From an uncultured Bacteroides sp. (GTDB lineage: Bacteria; Bacteroidota; Bacteroidia; Bacteroidales; Bacteroidaceae): a stretch of 64,000 bases of DNA. The stretch is from positions 1 through 64,000 of the forward strand of contig CALUOR010000008.1 of assembly GCA_944322285.1 (NCBI GenBank), written 5' to 3'. The translations under genes and the position numbers were made by a program. Positions within the stretch are counted from its first letter, which is position 1, and each line of letters starts with the position of its first letter. The notes beneath the pieces were generated by a model that saw only the letters and a program-made list of their open reading frames with translations, did not search any database and was not told the origin of the DNA. This document shows positions 18,942-27,264 of this stretch, in pieces.

Positions 18942-20194
18942 ATGTGGAGACAAGTATTTCATCAACTATGGAACCAACGCGTGCCAACGCGTGGCTTTGG
19001 GTGGAACTGACTTTGGTGACGGTCATCCTGTGGTATGGCATCGACTTAGTATATAATTATGAAGGCGCGGCTCTGCAACCCAAAGGCTATGACACCGACT
19101 GCGTGTTCGACCTCATGGTGGGCACCAAGCCGCTGGAACTGATTGGAGACGCCGATAACCGTAGGGCAGGGGAGGACTTCACCTATCTCTACAACCTTGT
19201 GAAGGACTATCCAGGCGTACAGGACGTGTGCGCCTACTATGGCAGTGTGCCCTATTCAGGCGAGACGCAATTCGAGGGCTATGCCCCGCACGCTGACTCC
19301 ACGCACGTGGTGCATTGCTACATCCGCTACGTCACGGCTTCCTACTTCGATGTGTTCCGGCTGAAGCCTTTAGCCGGACAGTTGAACGAAAGCCGTTGGT
19401 TGTCCGCCGAACATCCCATGCCCGTACTGATGAGCGCCGACCTGGCGGATTCCTTATTCCATGCGCCGACATACGCCGACGCCTTGGGCAAGACGTGCTT
19501 CAATCCGTATTGGCTGCAGGCCCAAAATCCGGTGACCAACTATCGCGTCATGGCTGTGTTGCCCCGCCATAAGCTGAGCGATTACGAGCGTTACGAGCCG
19601 TTCATCTATTTGCCCGTGGACAAAGCCCTGTTCTGGCAGCATATTGCCGTGCGGGTGTCGCCTGACCGTGTGGCGGGCTTCGCCGAACGCTTCCGGCGTG
19701 ACATGCAGCCCGTGTTCGACCGGGGTATCTTTTACCTCGACTACATCCGCTCCTATGCGGACATGAAAGCGGCCTACGACGTGGAGCAGGGCACGGTGAA
19801 CTATCTGAATACGGTCTATGCCGTGGCGGCGTTCTTCGGTTTCAATGTTTTTCTGTGCGTGTTGGCCACCTTCTGGTACCGCACCCGCAAGCGCCGTTGC
19901 GAGATAGCCCTGCGCATGACCATGGGGAGTGACCGTCGGGGCGTGATGCGTTACCTCTTGGCGGAAGGTCTAATGCTTTTGGCGTTGGCCGCCTTGCCCG
20001 CTCTCTTCATCGCGTTCAACCTGCAATTAGCCGACCTCACGGTGCATACGCTGGTAGATGTCTCAGCGTTACGCTTCGTGGGTTGCTTCGTGGCGGCACT
20101 ATTGTTGCTTACCGTCCTCATAGTATTGGGCATCTGGTATCCCGCCCGCCTGGCGATGAAGATACAGCCCGCCGAGGCGTTGCATGACGAGTAA
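18942..20194 (+). CDS. B-type ABC permease, pair 5, with a one-base 5' frameshift
   Basis: The expected start ATG (18942), about 9 bp after GGAGGAG, encodes MWRQVFHQLWNQR, which matches the B1 start (LHQLWNQR). At 18978-18983 one base is missing (cgc-gtg where cgc-cgt-g is expected), and that frame stops after 22 codons. The other frame then runs ANAWLWVELTLV to the end: TM1, periplasmic core, three TMs, coupling stretch RRCEIALRMTMGSDRRGVM and tail RLAMKIQPAEALHDE. A GTG at 18944 could start this frame directly (about 416 aa) and lose only the amphipathic lead. It is either a true mutation or a sequencing error. Confidence 0.8.
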
Positions 20195-20227
20195 CAATCG
20201 CTGTTCTCTCTTAGTTAGCTTTAAAAA

Positions 20228-20278
20228 TTGCACCAAATAAATGCAAGATTTGGCGATTTCTGCATTTATTTAGTGCAA
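20228..20278. promoter_or_regulatory. 18-bp inverted repeat and promoter of the AAA ATPase gene
   Basis: Arms at 20228-20245 (TTGCACCAAATAAATGCA) and 20261-20278 (TGCATTTATTTAGTGCAA) match at 17 of 18 positions around a 15-bp loop. They stand just before a -7-like TATATTTG (20286-20293). The position suggests an operator, or a hairpin ending transcription from the permease operon. Confidence 0.6.
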
Positions 20279-20321
20279 AATTCCTATATTTGCTCTTAAT
20301 TATTAATAGGAAGTGTATCAG

Positions 20322-21491
20322 ATGGAACAGTTATATGAATTCTTCAACCGTAAGTTGCAACGTACTCCTACGGATTTCCTGCGTTACCGTTATCATCAGA
20401 TAAAGTGGAACGGGCGTGCTTTCGGACTGGTCGGACCACGTGGCGTGGGCAAATCGACCATGCTTTTGCAGTACATCAAGTTGAACTTGGATGTAAGGGA
20501 TACTCTCTATGTATCGGCTGACCATTTGTATTTCTCCGAACACAAGTTGGTGGAATTGGCGGACCGCTTTGTCAAAATGGGTGGCAAGCATCTGTTCGTG
20601 GACGAAATACACAAATATGACGGTTGGTCAAGGGAACTGAAACAAATCTATGACGGCTATGACGATTTGCAACTGATTATTTCCGGCTCGTCCATCCTTG
20701 ACATTTACAAGGGCATGGCCGATTTGAGCAGGCGCATCCCTATCTATGAGATGCAAGGACTTTCCTTCCGGGAATATCTGCGCCTGTTCCATCAGATTGA
20801 AGTGCCCGCCTATAGTATGGAGGATATTTTGAACCATAAAGTCGTTCTTCCCGGCATAGACCATCCTCTGCCGTTGTTTCAAGACTATTTGCGACGGGGA
20901 TATTATCCTTTTGGACGTGATGAAGACTTTGAAATGGAATTGATGCAGGTCATTAACCAAACCATGGAGGTGGACATACCCGGCCACATACAAGTCAATG
21001 CAGCGGTAGGAAGGAAGTTGAAGAATCTCTTGATGGTGGTGGCGCGGAGCGTTCCTTTTAAACCGGTGATGCAACGCCTGGCAGAGGCAACGGGTATCAG
21101 CCGGAATGATATCCCGACTTATTTGATTTACATGGAGCGGGCCGGTATGATTGCGCAACTCCGTGACGCGACGGGAGGCATCCGTGGTTTGGGCAAAGTG
21201 GAAAAACTTTATTTAGACAACACCAATCTGATTTATGCCTTGGCCGCTTCTCATTCTGAAATAGGAAATGTGCGTGAAACGTTCTTTATGAACCAGGCTC
21301 GGGTTTTGAATGAAGTGACAAGCTCTTCTGTTTCAGATTTTGAGATTGATGGGCGAGTGTTCGAGATAGGAGGGAGGAAGAAAGGGCAGAAACAAATCCA
21401 AAGTGTCGCGGACGGATATGTGGTAAAAGATGACATCGAAAGTGGCTATGCCAATGTCATTCCGCTTTGGGCGTTCGGGCTGAACTATTAA
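20322..21491 (+). CDS. AAA ATPase with DUF4143-type C-terminus
   Basis: A 389-residue cytoplasmic ATPase with Walker A GPRGVGKST (38-46) and Walker B LFVDEIHKY (91-99), then a sensor-like LIISGSS. The C-terminal DUF4143-like half (about 200-389) has a winged-helix region and the stretch VEKLYLDNTNLIYAL. Such AAA_14/DUF4143 proteins are abundant in Bacteroides, and their role is not known. ATG 20322 is preferred over the in-frame GTG 20313, because the purine-rich TAGGAAG lies just before the GTG. It has its own promoter and is not clearly part of the efflux operon. Confidence 0.85.
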   Translation: MEQLYEFFNRKLQRTPTDFLRYRYHQIKWNGRAFGLVGPRGVGKSTMLLQYIKLNLDVRDTLYVSADHLYFSEHKLVELADRFVKMGGKHLFVDEIHKYDGWSRELKQIYDGYDDLQLIISGSSILDIYKGMADLSRRIPIYEMQGLSFREYLRLFHQIEVPAYSMEDILNHKVVLPGIDHPLPLFQDYLRRGYYPFGRDEDFEMELMQVINQTMEVDIPGHIQVNAAVGRKLKNLLMVVARSVPFKPVMQRLAEATGISRNDIPTYLIYMERAGMIAQLRDATGGIRGLGKVEKLYLDNTNLIYALAASHSEIGNVRETFFMNQARVLNEVTSSSVSDFEIDGRVFEIGGRKKGQKQIQSVADGYVVKDDIESGYANVIPLWAFGLNY

Positions 21492-21521
21492 TCATACTTT
21501 GCATGGGAGTAGGATGCGTAT

Positions 21522-21700
21522 AAATGAGAATTTAGCGCGCGCAAGCGCGCTTATAGGAGTTAAGGAGTTAAAGGAGTTATCACTTCGCTTCGCTCCGTTA
21601 GGAGTTAAGCCAATACCTTTTAGCGTATATGATAAGCCAACTATCGGCTTAACTACTTAACTTCTTAACTCCTTAACTCCTGACAAGTAAATTATCATTT
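21522..21700. repeat. hairpin cassette K (aggagttaaggagtt words)
   Basis: The head variant AAATGAGAATTTA (21522-21534) is followed at once by a 6-bp GC stem with a GCAA tetraloop (GCGCGC-GCAA-GCGCGC, 21535-21550). Next come 'aggagttaaggagttaaagg' words (21556-21580), paired with 'cttaacttcttaactccttaactcc' (21658-21680). The tail is TAAATTATCATTT (21688-21700). Confidence 0.78.
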
Positions 21701-22216
21701 TGTCACTTCTGACAATTTGTATTCCCTAATCGCTGAGAATCGCTTATTTGGGAGCAAGGTAGAGACTGAACGGAAAGAACGAATTTTGAAAATGCTTATT
21801 TGCTAATATTCAAGCAAATAGAATGATTCCTGTTTGAATGTTTACAAATTCTAGAAGCCTGTTTTTCCTAAATCGAAAGGCTCGTTAACAGAACTTTTAC
21901 AATTATTAGCGGATTGGGCGACATTTCTCTTCGAAATAGTTAACTTTTTGCGCTCAGTCAGCGAAGTGTTGACATCGGAATAGTTAAGTGTTAGCACCTA
22001 AAACACTTAAGTGATTGGGCGGAAACAGTTAAGTGTTTCTGAAAGCTGTATAATTATACCTTTCTATTTCATTGGTTTTATAAAAATAGAGAGTTAGTAA
22101 ATTCGTGGAAATGGGTGTTTTATGATAGGGATATAAGGCTTTCCGTTGCAAAGTGTAATGAAGGAGTGACGCCGTAAGTCTTTTCACTTTTATGCCGGAA
22201 TGTCGGGAATAAGCCT
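21701..22216. other. 516-bp AT-rich gap without a recognised gene
   Basis: No ORF with coding character is seen on either strand. The stretch contains four loose copies of 'agttaagtgtt' or 'agttaactttt' (about 21938-22037), and one copy is inverted (aacacttaagtg at about 22002). These may be regulator sites for the yjbQ-bioD promoter. I see no terminator-like stem. Confidence 0.4.
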
Positions 22217-22224
22217 TACCTTTG
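22217..22224 (+). promoter_or_regulatory. -7 box of yjbQ-bioD
   Basis: TACCTTTG fits the Bacteroidota -7 consensus, 53 bp before the YjbQ start. No clean -33 TTTG is visible at the usual distance. Confidence 0.5.
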
Positions 22225-22277
22225 CGGGGTGAATGCTCAGCTGTGGCAGAGCGTTTTTTGAAATATACATATTAATT

Positions 22278-22691
22278 ATGATACAGCAAATAACTTTTCG
22301 ATTGTCCGCCAAGAGGCGGGGATGTCATTTAATAACGCGGGAGGTAATGGAGCATCTGCCTCACCCTCTGCCCAAGGTTGGTTTGCTCAACCTGTTTGTG
22401 CAACATACCTCGTGCGCCCTTTCCATCAACGAGAACGCCGATCCCGATGTACGTAGCGACATGGAGCGGATATTGAATCATCTGGTCAAAGAAAACGAGC
22501 CTTATTATGAGCATACGCTGGAAGGGCTTGATGATATGCCCGCTCATGCCAAATGTTCGCTTTTCGGGGTGAGTCTGATCATCCCGATTACAGACGGAAA
22601 ATTGAATTTGGGCACTTGGCAAGGCATTTACCTCTGCGAATTTCGCGATTATGGAGGAGAGAGAAAAATAGTGGCAACTTTATACGAATAA
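22278..22691 (+). CDS. yjbQ: YjbQ/UPF0047 family protein
   Basis: A 137-residue protein of the YjbQ (UPF0047) family. It has the family motifs HTSCALSINENADPDV (about 41-56), HAKCSLFG (about 92-99) and GTWQGIYLCEFRD (about 117-129). The E. coli homologue has thiamine-phosphate synthase side activity, but the physiological role is unsettled. ATG 22278 is chosen over 22233, because the extra 15 residues would lie in the leader between promoter and gene. bioD follows 17 bp downstream. Confidence 0.88.
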   Translation: MIQQITFRLSAKRRGCHLITREVMEHLPHPLPKVGLLNLFVQHTSCALSINENADPDVRSDMERILNHLVKENEPYYEHTLEGLDDMPAHAKCSLFGVSLIIPITDGKLNLGTWQGIYLCEFRDYGGERKIVATLYE

Positions 22692-22708
22692 AAGAAAGGT
22701 AAATAGGT

Positions 22709-23356
22709 ATGGACAAGAATATTTATTTTGTTAGCGGCATCGATACGGATGCCGGAAAATCTTATTGCACGGCTTGGTTGGCACGTGAGCTGACCGCGCA
22801 GGGTAAGCGTGTCATTACACAGAAATTCATACAGACAGGAAATGTTGGTCATAGCGAGGACATCGACCTGCACCGACGCATTATGGGCACCGGTTATCTG
22901 CCCGAAGACCGTGAAGGACTTACCATGCCTGAGATATTTTCCTATCCGGCATCGCCCGATTTGGCTTCGCGCATCGACCATCGTCCGATTGATTTTGCCC
23001 GCATTGAGCAAGCCACCCAGGAATTGGCGCGCCGTTACGACATCGTGCTTGTAGAAGGAGCCGGCGGCCTGATGGTGCCTCTGCGAGATGAGTATCTGAC
23101 TATAGACTATATTGCCGAAAAAGGTTATCCGCTTTTGTTTGTGACATCGGGCAAGTTAGGTAGCGTCAATCACACTTTGCTGAGTTTCGAAGCCATTGCC
23201 CATCGTGGCATAGAGCTGCACACCTTGCTTTATAATCTTTACCCGGACGTGGACGACCCCACCATCCGCGATGATACCCGTCTGTATTTGCAACGTCACT
23301 TGGCCCGTCATTTTCCTTCCTGCCGCTTTCTGGAAGTACCCCGATTGGATAAATAA
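22709..23356 (+). CDS. bioD: dethiobiotin synthetase
   Basis: A 215-residue cytoplasmic enzyme that closes the ureido ring of dethiobiotin from diaminopelargonate, CO2 and ATP, the step before biotin synthase. The P-loop variant GIDTDAGKS (10-18) and VEGAGGLMVPL (about 111-121) are typical BioD motifs, and the length fits the family. No other bio gene is adjacent. It is cotranscribed with yjbQ, judging from the 17-bp gap. Confidence 0.92.
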   Translation: MDKNIYFVSGIDTDAGKSYCTAWLARELTAQGKRVITQKFIQTGNVGHSEDIDLHRRIMGTGYLPEDREGLTMPEIFSYPASPDLASRIDHRPIDFARIEQATQELARRYDIVLVEGAGGLMVPLRDEYLTIDYIAEKGYPLLFVTSGKLGSVNHTLLSFEAIAHRGIELHTLLYNLYPDVDDPTIRDDTRLYLQRHLARHFPSCRFLEVPRLDK

Positions 23357-23403
23357 GTGAAGAAAGAATGCCTGTCGGAGCGTAAATAATGCAGATTTAT
23401 CAC

Positions 23404-23411
23404 TACTTTTG
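23404..23411 (+). promoter_or_regulatory. -7 box of the glycosyltransferase gene
   Basis: TACTTTTG followed by CATC fits the Bacteroidota -7 element, 25 bp before the ATG at 23437. Confidence 0.5.
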
Positions 23412-23436
23412 CATCGCATAAAAACAGAAAAGGCAC

Positions 23437-24609
23437 ATGGAAGCATTTGCATTCAACGCTAGCGAGCAAGGCCTGCTGATTGCGGCCGGGGCTTTGCTCG
23501 TCATTCAGGCAATCTATTATTTTGCCCTTTATAACCGCATCAACCTGCGCAATCGGGCGGCACGCAAAAACGAATTGCGTTTCAGTGACGAATTGCCTCC
23601 GATATCTATTTTAATTTGCGCGCACAACGAAACGGAGAATCTCCGGCGAAGTCTGCCGGCCATGTTGGCGCAAGATTATCCGCAGTTTGAGCTGATTGTC
23701 ATCAACGATGGAGAGAAGAACGAGAATGAGGCTTATTTGTCCCAGCTGGAAGACCGACACAAGAATCTTTATCATAGTTTTGTGCCAAACTCCTCGCGCT
23801 ACATCAGTCGCAAGAAGCTGGCCATAACGTTGGGCGTCCGTGCCGCACGCTATGAGTGGCTGGTGCTGACCGAAGCCAACTGCCTTCCGCAAAGCAACCA
23901 ATGGCTGCGCCTGCTGGCCCGCAATTTCACTTCGCGCACGGAGGTAGTATTGGGATATAGCGGTTATGAAAAGGGCGGGGGATGGCTTCAGAAACAGGTG
24001 TCTTTCGACAATCTCTTTGCTTCCATGCGCTATTTGGGGTTTGCGTTGGCCGGTAGTCCTTACATGGGCATCGGGCGGAATTTGGCATATCGTAAATCAT
24101 TGTTCTTCGCCCAAAAGGGATTCTCGGCGCATCTGGATTTGCAACGGGGAGACGATGACCTGTTTGTCAACCAAGTGGCCACCTCGAACAATACGCGCGT
24201 AGAGACCGACCCTGCATCCATTGTGCGCATGTTGCCTTTGGATCGCAAGCGCGACTGGTGGGAAGAGAAAATAGGCTATGCCTCTACCACTCCTCTTTAT
24301 AAAGGCATACAACGCTGGCTGAACGGGTGGGAAACGACTACACGCTTGCTGTTTCATATTGCTTGGATAGCTGCAATGGTCGTTGGCATTCTTCATGCAC
24401 ATTGGCTGGTGGCAGGCATTGCCTTGCTGCTGTTTGGGGTGCGGTTTGCCATGCAAGCCATTATTATTAATCGGACAGCAAAAACGCTGGATGAAAAGCG
24501 GAGTTACGGGCTGATACTCTTTGTGTTCGATTTCCTGCAACCATTGCAGTCGCTCAACTGGAAGTTGCGTTATCGCTTCCGGGATAGGCGGGAATTTCTC
24601 AGAAAATAG
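23437..24609 (+). CDS. membrane-bound family 2 glycosyltransferase
   Basis: A 390-residue GT-A-fold enzyme. TM1 (about 10-30) leads into the GT2 domain starting PPISILICAHNETENLRRSL (about 52-71). LIVINDGE (about 86-93) supplies the nucleotide-sugar site, and GDDDLFVNQVA (about 231) may supply acceptor or catalytic acids. Two hydrophobic segments (about 310-345) and a basic C-terminus follow. The donor sugar and product cannot be read from sequence. It stands alone and is convergent with the FtsX permease gene. Confidence 0.83.
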   Translation: MEAFAFNASEQGLLIAAGALLVIQAIYYFALYNRINLRNRAARKNELRFSDELPPISILICAHNETENLRRSLPAMLAQDYPQFELIVINDGEKNENEAYLSQLEDRHKNLYHSFVPNSSRYISRKKLAITLGVRAARYEWLVLTEANCLPQSNQWLRLLARNFTSRTEVVLGYSGYEKGGGWLQKQVSFDNLFASMRYLGFALAGSPYMGIGRNLAYRKSLFFAQKGFSAHLDLQRGDDDLFVNQVATSNNTRVETDPASIVRMLPLDRKRDWWEEKIGYASTTPLYKGIQRWLNGWETTTRLLFHIAWIAAMVVGILHAHWLVAGIALLLFGVRFAMQAIIINRTAKTLDEKRSYGLILFVFDFLQPLQSLNWKLRYRFRDRREFLRK

Positions 24610-24629
24610 ATGAATGGGGGCGGAACGTT

Positions 24630-25877
24630 TTACTCGTAGCGCATGGAGTCGGCCGGGCGTATGCGTGTAATGAGGTAGGAAGGACCTATCAGCATCCCTA
24701 CGGAAGCCAGCAGGGTGCCTGCGTTGAGCAAGAGGAAAAGCCATAGGTTGAAAGAGACGGGCACCGTATCCATATAGTAAGTGGAAGGGTCGAGCTTGAA
24801 GACTCCTCCATAACGTTGCACAAAATAGAAAGTCAGGCCGATAACATTTCCCCACAACATTCCTTTGCCGATAAGAAAGGCCGAGAACCAAAGAAACAAA
24901 TGCCGGATGGTGCGGTTGTCTGCCCCCAATGACTTCAGCAATCCGATCATGGAAGTGCGTTCAATGATGAGGATAAGCAAGCCCGAAATCATGGTGAATC
25001 CTGACACGCCGATCATCAGCGCCAATATCACCCAAATGTTGACATCCAGAATGTCGAGCCAGGCAAATATGCCGGGATTAAGCTGCTCGATGTTGCGCAC
25101 GCACAGCTCTTCGCCCGCATTCTTGTTCCTCTTCAACAACAGGTCGCCTATGCGCCAAGTAGCATCGTCCAAAAGTCTGTAGTCGCACAATGTCAGTTCC
25201 AGCCCGCTCGCCTGTTCGCTTTTCCACCCGTTCAGGCGGTTTACTGTATGGAGGTCGGTTATCAGAAACAGGTTGTCATACTCAGAAAGGTCCGTCTGGT
25301 AAATGCCTGCTATCTGCAAACGGCGGGCGCGGATGTTGTCCTGGAAAAAATAAGTGTCAATCTTGTCGCCCACTTTCAGCTTCAGTTTGTCGGCCAACGC
25401 CTGCGACAGCACTACTTTGTTGGAAGAAACCGTATCGTTGAAAAGAGGAAACTCGCCCTCTCGCAAATGGGCTTGTAGGAAGTGACTGTCATATTCCGGG
25501 CCGATGCCTTTCAACAGGATGCCTTGAAAAGCATCGGCCGTTTTTATCATTCCCGCTTTGGTAGAATAACGCTGCACGTGGCTGATGTCGGCATCAGTCG
25601 TTAGCGTATGCCATAACGCACTGTCCACCGTGACGGGAAGCGATTCGTAGAAAGTCGTGGCATTCAGGTTGCTCACTTGCAGGTGAGCCCCGAACCCTAT
25701 TATTTTGTCGCGCACTTCGCTTTTGAATCCTACAATGACGGACACGGCTATCATCATGACAGCCAGCCCGATGGCAATGCCCAGCATGGCTATATATACG
25801 GCAGGGCGCGACACCTGCTCACCTGCGCTGTCGCTCCCTTTGTAAATGCGGCGGGCTATAAACAATGCCAGACTCAT
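24630..25877 (-). CDS. FtsX/LolE-type ABC permease
   Basis: A 415-residue inner-membrane protein with TM1 (about 28-50, VYIAMLGIAIGLAVMMIAVS), a MacB-like periplasmic core (about 55-270) and three C-terminal TMs (about 280-300, 325-350, 375-400). It is closer to LolC/E-type permeases than to the ten cluster permeases: the start has the FIARRIY form and the tail is TRIRPADSMRYE. It may take part in lipoprotein or envelope transport with an ATPase encoded elsewhere. It follows the aminotransferase by 14 bp. Confidence 0.85.
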   Translation of the reverse strand: MSLALFIARRIYKGSDSAGEQVSRPAVYIAMLGIAIGLAVMMIAVSVIVGFKSEVRDKIIGFGAHLQVSNLNATTFYESLPVTVDSALWHTLTTDADISHVQRYSTKAGMIKTADAFQGILLKGIGPEYDSHFLQAHLREGEFPLFNDTVSSNKVVLSQALADKLKLKVGDKIDTYFFQDNIRARRLQIAGIYQTDLSEYDNLFLITDLHTVNRLNGWKSEQASGLELTLCDYRLLDDATWRIGDLLLKRNKNAGEELCVRNIEQLNPGIFAWLDILDVNIWVILALMIGVSGFTMISGLLILIIERTSMIGLLKSLGADNRTIRHLFLWFSAFLIGKGMLWGNVIGLTFYFVQRYGGVFKLDPSTYYMDTVPVSFNLWLFLLLNAGTLLASVGMLIGPSYLITRIRPADSMRYE

Positions 25878-25891
25878 TGCCTTACCTTATT

Positions 25892-27091
25892 TCACTCCGT
25901 TCTTCCAGGGTAAGCCTCCAACGCCTTTTGCAGGACAAATAAGGCGCGTGTCAAGTCTTCTTTCTTCAAAACGTAGGCGATGCGCACTTCGTTTCGGCCT
26001 GCCCCCGGCGTAGTGTAGAAGCCCGAGGCGGGAGCCATAAACACCGTCTGTCCTTCATACTCAAAGTCGGACAGGCACCAGGCGCAGAATTTGTCAGAAT
26101 CGTCTACGGGCAGCTTGGCCACTGTGTAGAAGGCACCCATGGGGATGGGCGAATATACGCCCGGTATGCGGTTCAGACCGTCAATCAGGCATTTGCGTCG
26201 TTCTACATATTCGTCATACGTATCGCGCAAATAATCTTCGCCGGCATCGAGCGAGGCTTCGGCAGCTATCTGGCCTATTAAAGGCGGGCTGAGGCGGGCT
26301 TGGCAGAACTTCATGACTGCATCGCGTATCTCTTTATTTTTCGTAATCAATGCCCCGATGCGGATGCCGCACTCTGAATAACGTTTCGACACCGAGTCGA
26401 TAAGCACCACATTCTGCTCGATGCCTTCCAGGTGGCAAGCCGAAATGTAAGGCGAGCCGGTGTAGATAAACTCGCGATAGACTTCATCGGAGAAGAGAAA
26501 CAGGTCGTATTTCTTCACTAAGTCGCGTATCTGATTCATTTCCCGGCGGGTGTAAAGATAGCCGGTAGGATTGTTCGGGTTGCAGATGAGGATGGCGCGC
26601 GTGCGTTCATTTATCAACTCTTCAAACTTCTCCACCTTAGGCAATGAAAAGCCTTCCTCAATGGTAGTGGCGATGGTGCGAATCTTTGCTCCCGCCGAGA
26701 TGGCAAAGGCCATGTAGTTGGCGTAGGCCGGTTCGGGCACAATGATTTCATCACCCGGATTCAGACAAGCCAGGAAAGAGAACAGCACGGCCTCCGATCC
26801 GCCCGATGTGACGATGATGTCGTCTGCCGTCAGGTGAATGTTGTATTTCTCGTAATAGCCCACCAGCTTTTCACGATAACTGCGATAACCCGCGCTGGGG
26901 CTATACTCCAGCACCTTGCGGTCGATGTTGCGGATAGCGTCAAGTGCTACTTGCGGGGTGGGTAAATCGGGCTGGCCGATGTTCAGATGAAACACTTTTA
27001 TGCCTCTTTGCTTGGCTGCATCGGCCAATGGGCTTAATTTCCTGATAGGCGAAGCGGGCATTTCTGTGCCCCGGACGGATATTTTAGGCAT
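25892..27091 (-). CDS. PLP-dependent class I/II aminotransferase
   Basis: A 399-residue aspartate-aminotransferase-fold enzyme. It has an N-terminal NIGQPDLPTP motif, SGGSEAVLFSF (cofactor phosphate), NPNNPTGY, the acid in FSDEVYREF, and the Schiff-base lysine in DSVSKRYSECGIRIG. The substrate is not certain. A longer in-frame start at 27148 is rejected because a -7 box (TACTTTTG on the minus strand at 27135-27142) lies within it. The likely transcript start is therefore downstream of that codon, and ATG 27091 gives MPKISVRGTEMPASPIRK. Confidence 0.88.
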   Translation of the reverse strand: MPKISVRGTEMPASPIRKLSPLADAAKQRGIKVFHLNIGQPDLPTPQVALDAIRNIDRKVLEYSPSAGYRSYREKLVGYYEKYNIHLTADDIIVTSGGSEAVLFSFLACLNPGDEIIVPEPAYANYMAFAISAGAKIRTIATTIEEGFSLPKVEKFEELINERTRAILICNPNNPTGYLYTRREMNQIRDLVKKYDLFLFSDEVYREFIYTGSPYISACHLEGIEQNVVLIDSVSKRYSECGIRIGALITKNKEIRDAVMKFCQARLSPPLIGQIAAEASLDAGEDYLRDTYDEYVERRKCLIDGLNRIPGVYSPIPMGAFYTVAKLPVDDSDKFCAWCLSDFEYEGQTVFMAPASGFYTTPGAGRNEVRIAYVLKKEDLTRALFVLQKALEAYPGRTE

Positions 27092-27134
27092 GAATTTTTC
27101 TTTTATTTTTCTGTTAAACAAATGATTTGGGAAG

Positions 27135-27142
27135 CAAAAGTA
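27135..27142 (-). promoter_or_regulatory. -7 box of the aminotransferase-permease operon
   Basis: On the minus strand it reads TACTTTTG, 43 bp before the chosen start. It decides the start codon of the aminotransferase. Confidence 0.55.
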
Positions 27143-27236
27143 GCACATTTATTTCAAAAAGTAAGGCTTTAAGGGCATAAAAACTTTAAAATCCTTATTG
27201 AAGTTAAAAAAACGATGTGAATTGGAAAATATCTTT

Positions 27237-27244
27237 TATCTTTG
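27237..27244 (+). promoter_or_regulatory. -7 box of the fucose-isomerase-fold gene
   Basis: TATCTTTG is a perfect -7 element, 20 bp before ATG 27265. It is divergent from the aminotransferase promoter within about 100 bp. Confidence 0.6.
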
Positions 27245-27264
27245 ACTCGAAACTCTAATATGCT

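Noticed and set aside
22228-22262. tRNA-like D-arm (GCTCAGCTGTGGCAGAGCG) before yjbQ
   Set aside because: Only a D-arm-like stretch is present. There is no anticodon arm, no T-loop (GTTCGA) and no matching acceptor stem, and the yjbQ gene follows directly.
27092-27148. upstream start for the aminotransferase
   Set aside because: A -7 box lies inside the extra segment, so the transcript probably begins after that codon.
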